Source: Sphingorhabdus lacus
Lineage (GTDB): Bacteria; Pseudomonadota; Alphaproteobacteria; Sphingomonadales; Sphingomonadaceae
Length of the DNA: 64,000 nt
Assembly: GCF_009768975.1 (NCBI RefSeq)
Contig: NZ_CP035733.1
Coordinates: 1,364,001-1,428,000 of the forward strand
Direction: 5' to 3'
Shown here: positions 7,788 through 16,475 of the stretch, piece by piece
Position numbering within the stretch: the first letter of the stretch is position 1
Layout: every line of letters begins with the position of its first letter
Translations under genes and position numbers: made by a program
Notes under the pieces: model-generated
What the model saw: only the letters and a program-made list of their open reading frames with translations
Databases searched by the model: none
What the model was told of the DNA's origin: nothing

Positions 7788-8828
7788 TCAGGCCGCTACG
7801 GCTTCAGCTTGGGTAATCAGACCCTGCCGCAGCAAGCTCTCGCACAAGATGGTCTCGATCAGATCCGCATGGCTCCAGCCAACCAGCTCGGCCGATTTCC
7901 CGAAGACCTTTTGCGACCATAGATTGCAGTTCAGATTGACTTCCAGCATGTGCAACTTGCCGTTGCGCTCATCCAGCCGGAATTCGAACCGCCCGTAATC
8001 GAAGGGGAAGAATATGCCGGCCATGATCTTGGTATATTCCGCAATCTTGGGCGCCCATTCGCTGCCTTCAAAAGGCACCAACCGGTATTTCTGTTCACGC
8101 TCAACCAGGTCGCGTTTTTCCTGATAGGTGCGCAAATGGCTCGGATCGGTCTGTTCGAACAACATCATCGGCAATATGGTCGGCAAGCCCCCGCAATGGA
8201 TCACGGGCACTTCCACATCGCTTCCATCCAGAAATGGTTCGACGAGCGCATCATGGCCCTCGCTGTGGATCTCTTCGATCGCGATGCGCGTTTCGGCCCA
8301 ACTGGTCGCGTCACGTACACCCCAACTGGCGGACGATGCGTTGGGCTTGATCACGAGTCGCTCGGCACGTGGACATGGATCTTGCAGTACGGGCATGCCC
8401 CGCCGGTAAATCGCCCATGGCGCTGTCGGCACTCCGCGCGCTTGTGCCTCCAGCTTTGTCAAATGCTTGTCATCCGAAAGTCCGCGCAAAATCGGGCTGG
8501 CACCCAAAAATGGAATACCCAGACGCGTCGTCAGCAGCGGCAAAAGCATTTCCGAATTCAGGAAGCCACCGCGATTGAGGAGAGGAAATACAAAGTCGCA
8601 ACCCGGATCGGCAAAGAGCGCTTCGTAGCTGTCCGCCAGTTGGAGGTTAAGGCCAATGCCCTCTAAAACCTCCCTTATTTCGCGATGATAAAGTGCATGA
8701 TTGCCATCTTCATGATGTAAGCCGCCCTGCCAAAACACATGCTTGGCCACGAATAATATCCGGACCCGCCGGAGGGTTTCTTCGGGAATGCGTGAAATGC
8801 GACGATCGCCAAAACTTAGTATCTGCAT
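7788..8828 (-). CDS. ATP-grasp ligase, D-Ala-D-Ala ligase-like
   Basis: A 346-residue ATP-grasp protein. The ATP-binding lysine strand LVIKPNASSASWGV, the clamp segment VEPFLDGSDVEVPV and the metal-binding LEVNLNCNLW near residue 296 follow the D-alanine-D-alanine ligase plan. Metal ligands (Glu and Asn in EVNLN) are present. It is not the cell-wall ligase: a full ddl gene lies in the division cluster at 60400-61323. A role ligating an amino acid or carboxylate to an amine is therefore likely in another pathway. It is followed by the nucleotidyltransferase and is divergent from the PLP enzyme, sharing a 115-base promoter region. I see no strong ribosome site before the ATG. Confidence 0.78.
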   Translation of the reverse strand: MQILSFGDRRISRIPEETLRRVRILFVAKHVFWQGGLHHEDGNHALYHREIREVLEGIGLNLQLADSYEALFADPGCDFVFPLLNRGGFLNSEMLLPLLTTRLGIPFLGASPILRGLSDDKHLTKLEAQARGVPTAPWAIYRRGMPVLQDPCPRAERLVIKPNASSASWGVRDATSWAETRIAIEEIHSEGHDALVEPFLDGSDVEVPVIHCGGLPTILPMMLFEQTDPSHLRTYQEKRDLVEREQKYRLVPFEGSEWAPKIAEYTKIMAGIFFPFDYGRFEFRLDERNGKLHMLEVNLNCNLWSQKVFGKSAELVGWSHADLIETILCESLLRQGLITQAEAVAA

Positions 8829-8852
8829 GGCGACATGTTATCGCGCAGCAAT

Positions 8853-8870
8853 ATGACACTAACGTGAAAG
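8853..8870 (-). promoter_or_regulatory. Weak Pho-box-like repeat in divergent promoter
   Basis: Minus-strand reading CTTTCAC-GTTA-GTGTCAT, a 7-4-7 repeat matching five and six of seven PhoB half-site positions, about 25 bases upstream of the ATP-grasp start. It is weaker than the boxes near 2700 and 3320. Confidence 0.35.
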
Positions 8871-8943
8871 CTCGCCGCGTTTGTAACATGTCGGTCGCAT
8901 TTGCTTGTTAGCTTTGGTGCGAAACTTCAATGGAAGCGCCCGA

Positions 8944-10374
8944 ATGAACAGCGAACCCTTTCTATCGTTGATGCTCACCTCCGGTGGCGACAACCGCATA
9001 TTGGTGCCGAGCGGGCAAAACACCAACCGTTACGGCGCATCGCCCTACCCCCGCGCCACCTTGGGGTATGCATCGTCAACGGCGAACGATATTTCGCTGG
9101 CGGCTTTCGGACATTTGGAAAGCTTCGTGTCGCAGGCGCCTGCAGGTGCGCTTTCCGATCCTGCCTATTATGCGCAGACATTGGAAATGCAGCGTAGCAG
9201 GCTGCGCCAGGCATGGGACCTTGACGAGGCTGTCGATGTCATTTTCGCTCCGTCCGGAACGGACTTAGAATTTGTGGCACTTGCACTGGCAAAGGCATGG
9301 TCAGGAAAGCATATCGTGAACATTCTGCTCGGACAGGATGAAGTGGGTAGCGGCTGTGTGTTTGCAGCGGCCGGACAATTTTTCGCCGGCGAGACGGCTT
9401 TGGAACCCCATGTTGCCAAGGGGACCTATGTCGAGGGGCTTGAAGAAACAGATTTGGTCAACCTCCCCATCCGGGATGAAGAAGGCCATCCTTTTGACAG
9501 CGCCGCCATAATGGAGCGCTTGAACCGCATTGGTGAAGACCATATCCAGATGGGTCACCATCTGCTCGTGCATGCGGTACACGGATCCAAGACGGGCCTC
9601 ATCCTTCCCGATCTCGCCGAGATTGACCGCTTACGGGCCCAATTTGGTGACTCCATCTCCATTGTTGTCGATGCGTGTCAGTCTCGGCTCGAGCCTTCGG
9701 CGGTTCAGGCTTATCTGGACCGGGGCGCCATGGTGATGCTTTCGGGCTCGAAATTTATCGGTGGCCCTCCCTTCTCTGGCTTCTTGCTCGTCCCACCCCA
9801 CCAAGCCCCGCGCCGCGAGTTGGCAAAAGGCCTCACTACATTATTCCGCCGCGCCGAATGGCCAGTTGGCTGGCAAAGCGCGGCCCAATTGCCCGATGGC
9901 GCCAATCCCGGTTTGCTTTTGCGCGTCGAAGCAGCGCTATTCGAACTGGAAAGATATCGTTTGTTGCCACAGGAATGCCGGAACGAAGTGATTGACGCAT
10001 TTGGCAAAGCTGTGCGCGCACTGTCAGACAGGCTTGGGGCAGAACTGGTCATGCCTGCCCTGTCAGGTCCGGCATTGCATCAGTCCACTTTAGCCACACT
10101 CGACCTTTCCAAATGTCAGGGGCAGCCCGATTTTGCGACTGCACAACGTTGGTGCCGTGTCCTTTCCGCGCGCGGGCTACGACTGGGACAGCCGGTGAAA
10201 TGCCGGAAATTCCCGAACGGCGAATGGGCGGGGACTTTGCGGATAAGCTTGTCGATGCCGCTCATTGTCGAGTTATCGGATTTGTCGTCGGAAAAACTAC
10301 ACCAGCGACTTCAAAATGACATAACCCGGATCGCCGATGTCCTGGAGGCAGCAGCCCGACCTGTGGTTGCCTGA
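8944..10374 (+). CDS. Fold-type-I PLP-dependent enzyme, unassigned
   Basis: A 476-residue protein with the architecture of the aminotransferase/cysteine desulfurase/kynureninase superfamily. Visible elements are a phosphate-binding APSGTD, VVDACQSR with the Asp that pairs with the pyridine nitrogen, and the Schiff-base lysine in SGSKFIGGP about 15 residues later. The N-terminal segment RILVPSGQNTNRYG and a C-terminal small domain are also recognisable. The reaction cannot be assigned; it could be a transaminase, lyase or desulfurase. The start at 8944 is preceded by GGAAG; an upstream TTG adds 13 residues. The flippase gene begins within its last 38 bases or just after it, so they are probably one operon. 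It is divergent from the ATP-grasp/nucleotidyltransferase pair. Confidence 0.75.
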   Translation: MNSEPFLSLMLTSGGDNRILVPSGQNTNRYGASPYPRATLGYASSTANDISLAAFGHLESFVSQAPAGALSDPAYYAQTLEMQRSRLRQAWDLDEAVDVIFAPSGTDLEFVALALAKAWSGKHIVNILLGQDEVGSGCVFAAAGQFFAGETALEPHVAKGTYVEGLEETDLVNLPIRDEEGHPFDSAAIMERLNRIGEDHIQMGHHLLVHAVHGSKTGLILPDLAEIDRLRAQFGDSISIVVDACQSRLEPSAVQAYLDRGAMVMLSGSKFIGGPPFSGFLLVPPHQAPRRELAKGLTTLFRRAEWPVGWQSAAQLPDGANPGLLLRVEAALFELERYRLLPQECRNEVIDAFGKAVRALSDRLGAELVMPALSGPALHQSTLATLDLSKCQGQPDFATAQRWCRVLSARGLRLGQPVKCRKFPNGEWAGTLRISLSMPLIVELSDLSSEKLHQRLQNDITRIADVLEAAARPVVA

Positions 10375-11650
10375 ACAGTATTTCGTGGAAACCATATTCC
10401 GAAACTTGGGATGGCTGCTCGCAAGCCGTGGCATCAATGCCCTGCTCAGTCTTGTCTACCTTGCGTTGACGACCAGGACATTGGGACTGGAGAATTTCGG
10501 TTATTTCACATTGATTGTAGTGCTGGCGCAGGCGTTGGCCGGTTTCGTCAGCTTCAACGGATGGCAGGCCGTTGTCCGCTGGGGCGTTGAATCGGCAGCG
10601 GCCCGAACCGCCACAGGTTTTGCACTTGCGCTTGATATTTCCAGTATATTCGTCGGCGTGTTTCTCGCATTGGGCTTAACCGCGCTTGCCAGTTACTGGT
10701 TGCCTCTACCGGACACTCTATTCTGGCCGACCTTTGGATTATGTGCAGCTACGATTGTAGCTATACGATCCACTCCGACCGGTGTGCTGCGGCTTTATGA
10801 ACGCTATGATCTGGCCGCAAAGGCCGATGCCGTGTTGCCTGTGACACGCGCCATCGGTGCAGGACTGGCTGCCCTTTTTGCGCCAAGTGTGACCGGTTTT
10901 ATTGTGGCATGGGCCATCGCTGAATTGGCCTGTGCGGCGGCGTTCTGGAAATATTCCGCGCGCTATGTTTCCATTGGATTGCCGGACATCAGCTTGAAAC
11001 GGCTACCGGAGCAGCAGCCCGATGTGTGGCAGTTCATTCTTGGCACGAGCCTGTCGCGTACCTTGGCGGTTATTTCAAAGCAGTGCATGATCCTGCTGGT
11101 TGGCGCCTTGGGCGGCGCTACTCTGGCGGGCGGTTACCGGGTCGCTTCGCAATTGGGGCAAGCGCTCGTTCAACTGGGGGAAGCGCTTTCGCGCGCGATT
11201 TATCCCGAATTTGTGAAAACAAAAGATGCCGCCATTGTCCTGTCGAACAAGATCACCTTGCTCTGCCTGATGACCGGCGCAGTCGCCATTCCTGTGGCTT
11301 ATTGGGGTGGCGAATGGGCTATCCGGTTGCTTGCCGGACCCGAGTTCGTGTTCGTGCATTCCGCTATGGTCATATTGGCGTGCGCCGGTGCCCTCGAACT
11401 TCTCGCGGCGAATTGGGAATCGTTGCTGGTCGCCAAGCATAAAGCGATTACACCCTTTTTGCTTCGTATAGCGCCCCTCATCCTTGTGATAGCCGCAATG
11501 CAATCTCTCATTGCGAATTGGCAACTCGATGGCGCTGCCGCGGGCATATTGATGATGAGCGCGCTATCGTCATTTGGATTAGGGCTTGCCGTATCGCGCC
11601 AGCAAAGAGATCAACATCCACCGACGGCGGATATGTTTGAAGCACAGTGA
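10337..11650 (+). CDS. Wzx-like oligosaccharide/lipid-linked flippase
   Basis: A 437-residue polytopic membrane protein with about 12 to 14 hydrophobic helices. The opening (ETIFRNLGWLLASRGINALL) and the arrangement of short loops fit the polysaccharide transporter (PST/MVF) superfamily, which flips lipid-linked glycans across the inner membrane. The first ATG overlaps the PLP gene by 38 bases; a GTG at 10385, 11 bases after the PLP stop, is the alternative and removes 16 polar residues. No glycosyltransferases or polymerase lie beside it, so its cargo may be the product of the adjacent PLP/ATP-grasp/nucleotidyltransferase genes. That link rests on position only. It converges with the acyl-CoA operon. 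Confidence 0.8.
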   Translation: MSWRQQPDLWLPEQYFVETIFRNLGWLLASRGINALLSLVYLALTTRTLGLENFGYFTLIVVLAQALAGFVSFNGWQAVVRWGVESAAARTATGFALALDISSIFVGVFLALGLTALASYWLPLPDTLFWPTFGLCAATIVAIRSTPTGVLRLYERYDLAAKADAVLPVTRAIGAGLAALFAPSVTGFIVAWAIAELACAAAFWKYSARYVSIGLPDISLKRLPEQQPDVWQFILGTSLSRTLAVISKQCMILLVGALGGATLAGGYRVASQLGQALVQLGEALSRAIYPEFVKTKDAAIVLSNKITLLCLMTGAVAIPVAYWGGEWAIRLLAGPEFVFVHSAMVILACAGALELLAANWESLLVAKHKAITPFLLRIAPLILVIAAMQSLIANWQLDGAAAGILMMSALSSFGLGLAVSRQQRDQHPPTADMFEAQ

Positions 11651-11681
11651 GCGGGGCAGTCTGGCGAGCGGGATTTCAGCC

Positions 11682-12848
11682 TCAATCCCGTGTGCCCAAC
11701 AGATCCCGTGCGACGACCCAATTATGAATTTCACTGGGGCCGTCATAGATCCGCATGGTGCGCAGTTTGTTCGACATTAGATAAAGCGGCAATTCGCAGG
11801 TCATTCCCATGCCGCCAAACATCTGCATCGCGTGGTCCACAATTTCATAAGCAGATTCGGTGCAGAAGGATTTGATCATGGAAATTTCCAGACGCGTGTC
11901 GCGGCCTTCATCCATTTTCCAGGCACAGTCATAGGTCATCAACCGCATTGCATGAATTTTCGTGGCGGCGTCCGAAACCCAATTCTGGACGGTTTGCCGA
12001 GAGGACAGCGGCTTGCCAAAGGTCATGCGCTGCGGTGCGTATTCGATCATCATATCCAGCGCACGTTGCGCCATGCCAATGGACCATGATGCCATCTCGA
12101 TACGCCGTGTGCCCAGCCGGATCTGCATGGGCAAAAAGCCCTGTCCCCTTTTGCCCAAGAGCTTCCATTCCGGAACGCGGCAATCGTCCAAAGCGATCTC
12201 ATAGGTCGCCGTCCCGTCTATCATCGGTATTTTCCGCAAGACGTTAAAGCCAGGCGTATCGCGGTCCACAAGGAATGCCGACATGCCGTTACGACCATTG
12301 GGCTGCTTATCGGTCACCGCCATCAATATGGTGAAGTCGGCTTCGTCGGCCTTTGTAATCCAGATTTTGCGGCCGTTAATAACCCAGTCGTCTCCATCCT
12401 GCACCGCCGTTGTTTTCATCAACTGTGGATCGGCCCCGGCGCCAGGTTCCGATATACCAATGGCCGAGACGGTCTCACCGCGCACATAGGGCGCCAGATA
12501 ATGTTCACGTTGTTTTTCATCCGCGGCGGCCATCATCATGCGCAAATTCGGGGAATCGGGCGGAAGCGTATAGGGCGTCGCCGTGCGCCCCAACTCTTCG
12601 CCCACGCCCACCATAGCCACCATCGGCAGGTTCATACCGCCCACTTCTTCCGGCGCGTCGAGACCCCACAAGCCAAGTTCGCGCGACACAGCGTCCACCT
12701 TCGCCTGCTCCTCTTTCGTGAGATAGCTACCTTTTCCGGAGCTTTCGCGGGCAAGCACTTCGCTTTCCAGCGGGACCAGTTGCGAGTCCACAAATTTGCG
12801 AACCAGATCTTTCAGCATCCGGTGCTCTTCAGCCAGTTCGAAATTCAT
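11682..12848 (-). CDS. Acyl-CoA dehydrogenase (Asp-type, ACAD10/11-like)
   Basis: A 388-residue FAD-dependent acyl-CoA dehydrogenase that oxidises acyl-CoA to 2-enoyl-CoA. It shows the N-terminal helical domain, ISEPGAGADP with INGRKIWIT (flavin/substrate contacts), the RMTFGKPLS arginine motif and a C-terminal MFGGMGM segment. At the position of the usual catalytic Glu (YEG) it has Asp in IYDGPSEIH, as in the ACAD10/11-like subgroup, so catalysis is still expected. It is the last gene of a seven-gene operon, 18 bases after the preceding dehydrogenase, and converges with the flippase gene. The substrate is unknown; large or branched acyl-CoAs are typical for this subgroup. Confidence 0.88.
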   Translation of the reverse strand: MNFELAEEHRMLKDLVRKFVDSQLVPLESEVLARESSGKGSYLTKEEQAKVDAVSRELGLWGLDAPEEVGGMNLPMVAMVGVGEELGRTATPYTLPPDSPNLRMMMAAADEKQREHYLAPYVRGETVSAIGISEPGAGADPQLMKTTAVQDGDDWVINGRKIWITKADEADFTILMAVTDKQPNGRNGMSAFLVDRDTPGFNVLRKIPMIDGTATYEIALDDCRVPEWKLLGKRGQGFLPMQIRLGTRRIEMASWSIGMAQRALDMMIEYAPQRMTFGKPLSSRQTVQNWVSDAATKIHAMRLMTYDCAWKMDEGRDTRLEISMIKSFCTESAYEIVDHAMQMFGGMGMTCELPLYLMSNKLRTMRIYDGPSEIHNWVVARDLLGTRD

Positions 12849-12866
12849 GTCCGTGTGATCCTTTGT

Positions 12867-14024
12867 TCAATAGCTACGGGGCAAGCCCAGTACATGCTCC
12901 GCCAGATAGCTGAGTATGAGGTTCGTGCTGATGGGTGCAACGGTGTAAAGCCGTGCCTCCCGAAACTTGCGTTCTACATCATATTCTTCTGCAAATCCGA
13001 AACCGCCAAAGGTCTGCACACACATGTCGGCTGCAGCCCAACTGGCCTCCGACGCGAGCATTTTTGCCATATTGGCCTCGGCCCCCGGATTGCCGCCTGC
13101 GTCATAGGTTTTGGCCGCGTGATGGACCATCAATTCCGCTGCACACATTTGTGCGTAGCAGCGCGCTATGGGAAATTGCACGCCCTGGTTTTGGCCGATG
13201 GCACGCCCGAAAACCTGACGGTCCTTCGCGTAATCCGTCGCTTTATTGATGAACCATTTGGCATCGCCGATACATTCGGCGGCAATCAGAATGCGTTCCG
13301 CGTTCATGCCGGACAGAATGTAGCGGAAACCTTTTCCTTCTTCACCAATCAGCGCCGATGCCGGTATCCGCATGTCATCAAAGAAAACCTCGGTAGTCGA
13401 GTGGTTCATCATAGTGCGGATCGGCTTGATGGTCATTCCATTCCCCACAACCTTGCGCATGTCGACGAGGAAGATGGAAAGCCCTTCGGTTTTACTCGCC
13501 GCGTCTTCTTTCGCGGTGGTGCGCGCCAGAAGTAGCATGAGATCGGAATGCTCGGCGCGGCTTGTCCAGATTTTCTGGCCGTTGATCACATAGCTGTCGC
13601 CGTCGCGCACGGCGAATGTCCGTAGGCTCAACGTGTCTGTTCCGCTGGTGGGTTCCGAAACACCAAAGGCCTGAAGCCGCATCGTACCATTGGCAATGCC
13701 GGGAAGATACTCCCGCTTCTGCGCATCGCTTCCATATTTGAGAAGCGTGTTCATGATGTACATCTGCGCATGGGCCGACGCCCCGTTACAGCCGGCCGCC
13801 TGAATTTCCTCCATGATGACCGCGGCCGCATCCAGCGTCAGACCCGATCCGCCAAATACTTCGGGTATAAGCGCGGCCAGGAAACCGGAGCGTGTCAGCG
13901 CGTCGACAAACTCGCCGGGATAGGCGCGATCCCGGTCCTTTTCTTGCCAATAGCTTCCCGGAAAATCCTCGCACAATGCCTGCACGGCACGGCGAATTTC
14001 GGTAATGTCTGTGCTTTCGGTCAT
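12867..14024 (-). CDS. Acyl-CoA dehydrogenase lacking the usual catalytic Glu
   Basis: A 385-residue acyl-CoA dehydrogenase with VSEPTSGTDTLSLR, VINGQKIWTSRAEHSD and a QTFGGFGFAEEYDVER C-terminal helix. Where other family members have YEGTSEI the sequence reads TVAPISTNLIL, so the standard base is absent. A base elsewhere in the sequence, as in some family branches, or a different reaction is possible. The start at 14024 is chosen because it follows the preceding stop in TGACATG, with AGGA 10 bases upstream; an upstream in-frame start lies within the neighbouring gene. It lies between the MaoC-like hydratase and the last dehydrogenase of the operon. Confidence 0.85.
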   Translation of the reverse strand: MTESTDITEIRRAVQALCEDFPGSYWQEKDRDRAYPGEFVDALTRSGFLAALIPEVFGGSGLTLDAAAVIMEEIQAAGCNGASAHAQMYIMNTLLKYGSDAQKREYLPGIANGTMRLQAFGVSEPTSGTDTLSLRTFAVRDGDSYVINGQKIWTSRAEHSDLMLLLARTTAKEDAASKTEGLSIFLVDMRKVVGNGMTIKPIRTMMNHSTTEVFFDDMRIPASALIGEEGKGFRYILSGMNAERILIAAECIGDAKWFINKATDYAKDRQVFGRAIGQNQGVQFPIARCYAQMCAAELMVHHAAKTYDAGGNPGAEANMAKMLASEASWAAADMCVQTFGGFGFAEEYDVERKFREARLYTVAPISTNLILSYLAEHVLGLPRSY

Positions 14025-14025
14025 G

Positions 14026-14883
14026 TCATATTTTCCTAGTGGCACTCGCAGCCATAACCGGCCTGCCGTCATCGGCAAAGGCACCAAACTCGATTTCCGC
14101 GTCATTTTCACGCATTACGAGATGAAGCAATTCGCCACATATGGCGGGCGAAAGTCCACGAAAGGCAAAGCCGGAGAGTGCGTTGTTGCCAAACTGCCGC
14201 GATGCCAAATCGAGCATCAACGTCGCCGTGAGCGGCCCGTGGACGACAAGCCCCCGATAGCGTTCCACATCTGTTGCATATGGAAGATCATAATGGATGC
14301 GGTGGCTGTTGAAGGTGAGGGCCGAATAACGGAAGAGCATTGGTTCGTTCGGCGAAACAATATGATGCGTCGTCCAGTCGGCAGGATTGAAAGCTGTTTC
14401 ACCGAGCGGTGGCGGCGTCAGCGGGGCGTCGGGAGCTGCGGCTTCGCGATAGACGATGGTCTGCACTTCCCGGATAGCGGTTCCCTTGGCGCCTGCAGTC
14501 AAATGTTCGACCTCGACGAATACAAGACTTCCCGATCCTCCCGATTTTTCGGCAATCGACATGATCTTCGACCGGCGGGAAAGATGTTCGCCGATATGAA
14601 GCGGCGTTAGAAATTCCACTATGCTCGATGCCCACATCCGGCGCGGTAAGGGCACGGGGGGCAGAAAGCTGTTCGGGCTGGCGTCACGAAGCGGATGGCC
14701 GTCGGGGCCTAAGCCCGCTGTCGCCGTTTCGGGGGTGCACAAACACCAGTGCAAACCCTGAGGCACAACATCATCCGAAAGCTCCTCCATATCCAGCATC
14801 GCCAGCCAGCGCCGCACCAGCGCGGGATCGATATGATCTTGCCGGTTTTCGCTTCGTCCGATCCATGCGTCCCAAGCATCCAT
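14026..14883 (-). CDS. MaoC/HTD2-like acyl-CoA hydratase
   Basis: A 285-residue double hot-dog protein. The C-terminal half carries the hydratase signature FRYSALTFNSHRIHYD followed by RGLVVHGPLTATLM, typical of the HTD2 and 3-methylfumaryl-CoA/mesaconyl-CoA hydratase group; the His and Asp in the first motif are the likely active-site pair. The N-terminal half is a degenerate hot-dog (RMWASSIVEFLTPLHIGE). It would add water across an enoyl-CoA double bond made by one of the adjacent dehydrogenases. It overlaps the upstream dehydrogenase by one base and is one base before the next, so expression is coupled. A C4-type mesaconyl-CoA hydratase function is suggested by the neighbouring methylsuccinyl-CoA dehydrogenase-like protein but is not proven. 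Confidence 0.82.
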   Translation of the reverse strand: MDAWDAWIGRSENRQDHIDPALVRRWLAMLDMEELSDDVVPQGLHWCLCTPETATAGLGPDGHPLRDASPNSFLPPVPLPRRMWASSIVEFLTPLHIGEHLSRRSKIMSIAEKSGGSGSLVFVEVEHLTAGAKGTAIREVQTIVYREAAAPDAPLTPPPLGETAFNPADWTTHHIVSPNEPMLFRYSALTFNSHRIHYDLPYATDVERYRGLVVHGPLTATLMLDLASRQFGNNALSGFAFRGLSPAICGELLHLVMRENDAEIEFGAFADDGRPVMAASATRKI

Positions 14884-16475
14884 CAGCTCCGTCCTCCCAC
14901 CAAGCCCTTGGCGATCACCTGCGCCTGGATCTCTGCGGCGCCTTCAAAGATGTTAAGGATGCGCGCGTCGCACAGCACACGGCTGATTTCATATTCCAGC
15001 GCATAGCCATTGCCGCCGTGAATCTGGAGCGCGGCATCGGCATTGGTCCACGCGGCCCGCGCGGCGAGCAGCTTGGCCATCCCCGCCTCAATATCACAGC
15101 GTTTTCCCAAATCCTTGGCACGGGCGGCGGCGTAGGTCAGTTCGCGCGCCATGATGAAGTCTGCAAGGCTCATGGCGATCTTATCCGCGACCCGGGGGAA
15201 GTGAAAGATCGGCTTTCCAAATTGCACACGGTTCAACGCATAGTCGAGACCGAGTTCGAGTGCGCGCTTGGCAACACCGACGCCACGGGCCGCGGTCTGG
15301 ATGCGCGCGCCTTCGAAGGTGCGCATCAGCTGCTTGAATCCCTGCCCTTCTTCACCGCCCAGCAACGCATCCGCCGGTGCTGCCATGGCGTCAAATTGCA
15401 ACGCATATTCCCGCATGCCCCGATAACCCAGAACCTCAATCTCGCTGCCGGTCATACCCGCAGTAGGGAAAAGATCGTTTGCCGTCCCGCGTGCCTTGGG
15501 CACAAGCAGCATGGAGAGCCCCTCATAACCCTTGGCCTCGGGACGCGTGCGGACAAGCATCGTCATCAAGTCGGACCGGCTTGCATGGGTAATCCACGTC
15601 TTGGCACCGTCGATACACCACCCTTCGTTCGGAATGGAACGGGCGCGGGTCTGGAGCGATCCGAGATCGGACCCCGTATCCGGCTCGGTAAACACCGCCG
15701 TTGGCAGAACCTCCCCGCTCGCAATCCTGGGCAGCCACTGCAACTTCTGTTCCCGTGTCCCGCCAAGAACAATCAACTCGCCCGCTATTTCGGAACGTGT
15801 CCCAAGCGACCCTGCCCCGAGCCAGCCGCGCGAAAGCTCCTCGGTTATGACGCACATGACCAGTTTGGACAGACCAAGCCCGCCAAATTCTTCGGGAATG
15901 GAAACGCCGAAGGTGCCAAGCGCCGCCATGGCCGCGACACTGGCATCTGGAACAAGTTCATTCGCCAAATGCCATTGATGCGCGTGCGGGATAATTTCGC
16001 TGTCGGTGAAGCGCCGATACTGATCACGGATTGTGTCGAGCTCGGCATTCTGGAAACTCTCGCTGGGCGCGTGGCCTTCGGCAAGTGCCTGCGCGACGGC
16101 GGCGCGGGTTGCCACATGATCCATTTCGAGAAGCGCTGCCGAATTTGCCGCAAGTGCCCGCGCGGCTTCGCCCACGCCCAGGTCGGCGGCACGAAATATC
16201 TCGTTCTGACCCATCGGCAAGCCGCCGGCAAGCTGCCCGAGAGTTTCCGCGAAGATCAAAGTCCCCACCTGCTGGTCAAGCGAGGTGCCGCCACCGTTCT
16301 GTTCCAGCCAGTCGACTACCGCTTCCAACGCCGCAACGCTCGTCGCCACCCATGCAAAGCCATGGGCCGCGCGTTGTTCCTGATCGAGTGTACGCGTGTC
16401 GAACCGTGTACCTAATGCCGATTTGGCGGCATCACGATAGAACTGCGCTGCTTTAAGGCTCTTCTCCAGATTCAT
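14883..16475 (-). CDS. Acyl-CoA dehydrogenase with N-terminal extension, methylsuccinyl-CoA dehydrogenase-like
   Basis: A 530-residue enzyme, about 140 residues longer than a standard acyl-CoA dehydrogenase. The extra N-terminal helical domain (HGFAWVATSVAALEAVVDWL, LIFAETLGQLAGGLPMGQNE) resembles that of (2S)-methylsuccinyl-CoA dehydrogenase (Mcd) from the ethylmalonyl-CoA pathway. The core is complete: FTEPDTGSDLGS, IDGAKTWITHASRSD, NRVQFGKPI, and the catalytic Glu in IFEGAAEIQ. It could oxidise methylsuccinyl-CoA or another branched dicarboxylic or cyclic acyl-CoA. I see no other ethylmalonyl-CoA pathway genes (no crotonyl-CoA carboxylase/reductase or mutase) here. It overlaps the thiolase gene by four bases (ATGA) and the hydratase by one. 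Confidence 0.85.
   Translation of the reverse strand: MNLEKSLKAAQFYRDAAKSALGTRFDTRTLDQEQRAAHGFAWVATSVAALEAVVDWLEQNGGGTSLDQQVGTLIFAETLGQLAGGLPMGQNEIFRAADLGVGEAARALAANSAALLEMDHVATRAAVAQALAEGHAPSESFQNAELDTIRDQYRRFTDSEIIPHAHQWHLANELVPDASVAAMAALGTFGVSIPEEFGGLGLSKLVMCVITEELSRGWLGAGSLGTRSEIAGELIVLGGTREQKLQWLPRIASGEVLPTAVFTEPDTGSDLGSLQTRARSIPNEGWCIDGAKTWITHASRSDLMTMLVRTRPEAKGYEGLSMLLVPKARGTANDLFPTAGMTGSEIEVLGYRGMREYALQFDAMAAPADALLGGEEGQGFKQLMRTFEGARIQTAARGVGVAKRALELGLDYALNRVQFGKPIFHFPRVADKIAMSLADFIMARELTYAAARAKDLGKRCDIEAGMAKLLAARAAWTNADAALQIHGGNGYALEYEISRVLCDARILNIFEGAAEIQAQVIAKGLVGGRS

Noticed and set aside
12501-13535. A 344-codon plus-strand frame
   Set aside because: Antisense to two acyl-CoA dehydrogenases with clear motifs; no ribosome site or recognisable domain.
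14628-16415. A 595-codon open frame on the plus strand
   Set aside because: It is antisense to the methylsuccinyl-CoA dehydrogenase-like gene and the MaoC gene, both with full family motifs. The translation is rich in Arg, His and Pro without domains, as expected of a GC-rich shadow frame.
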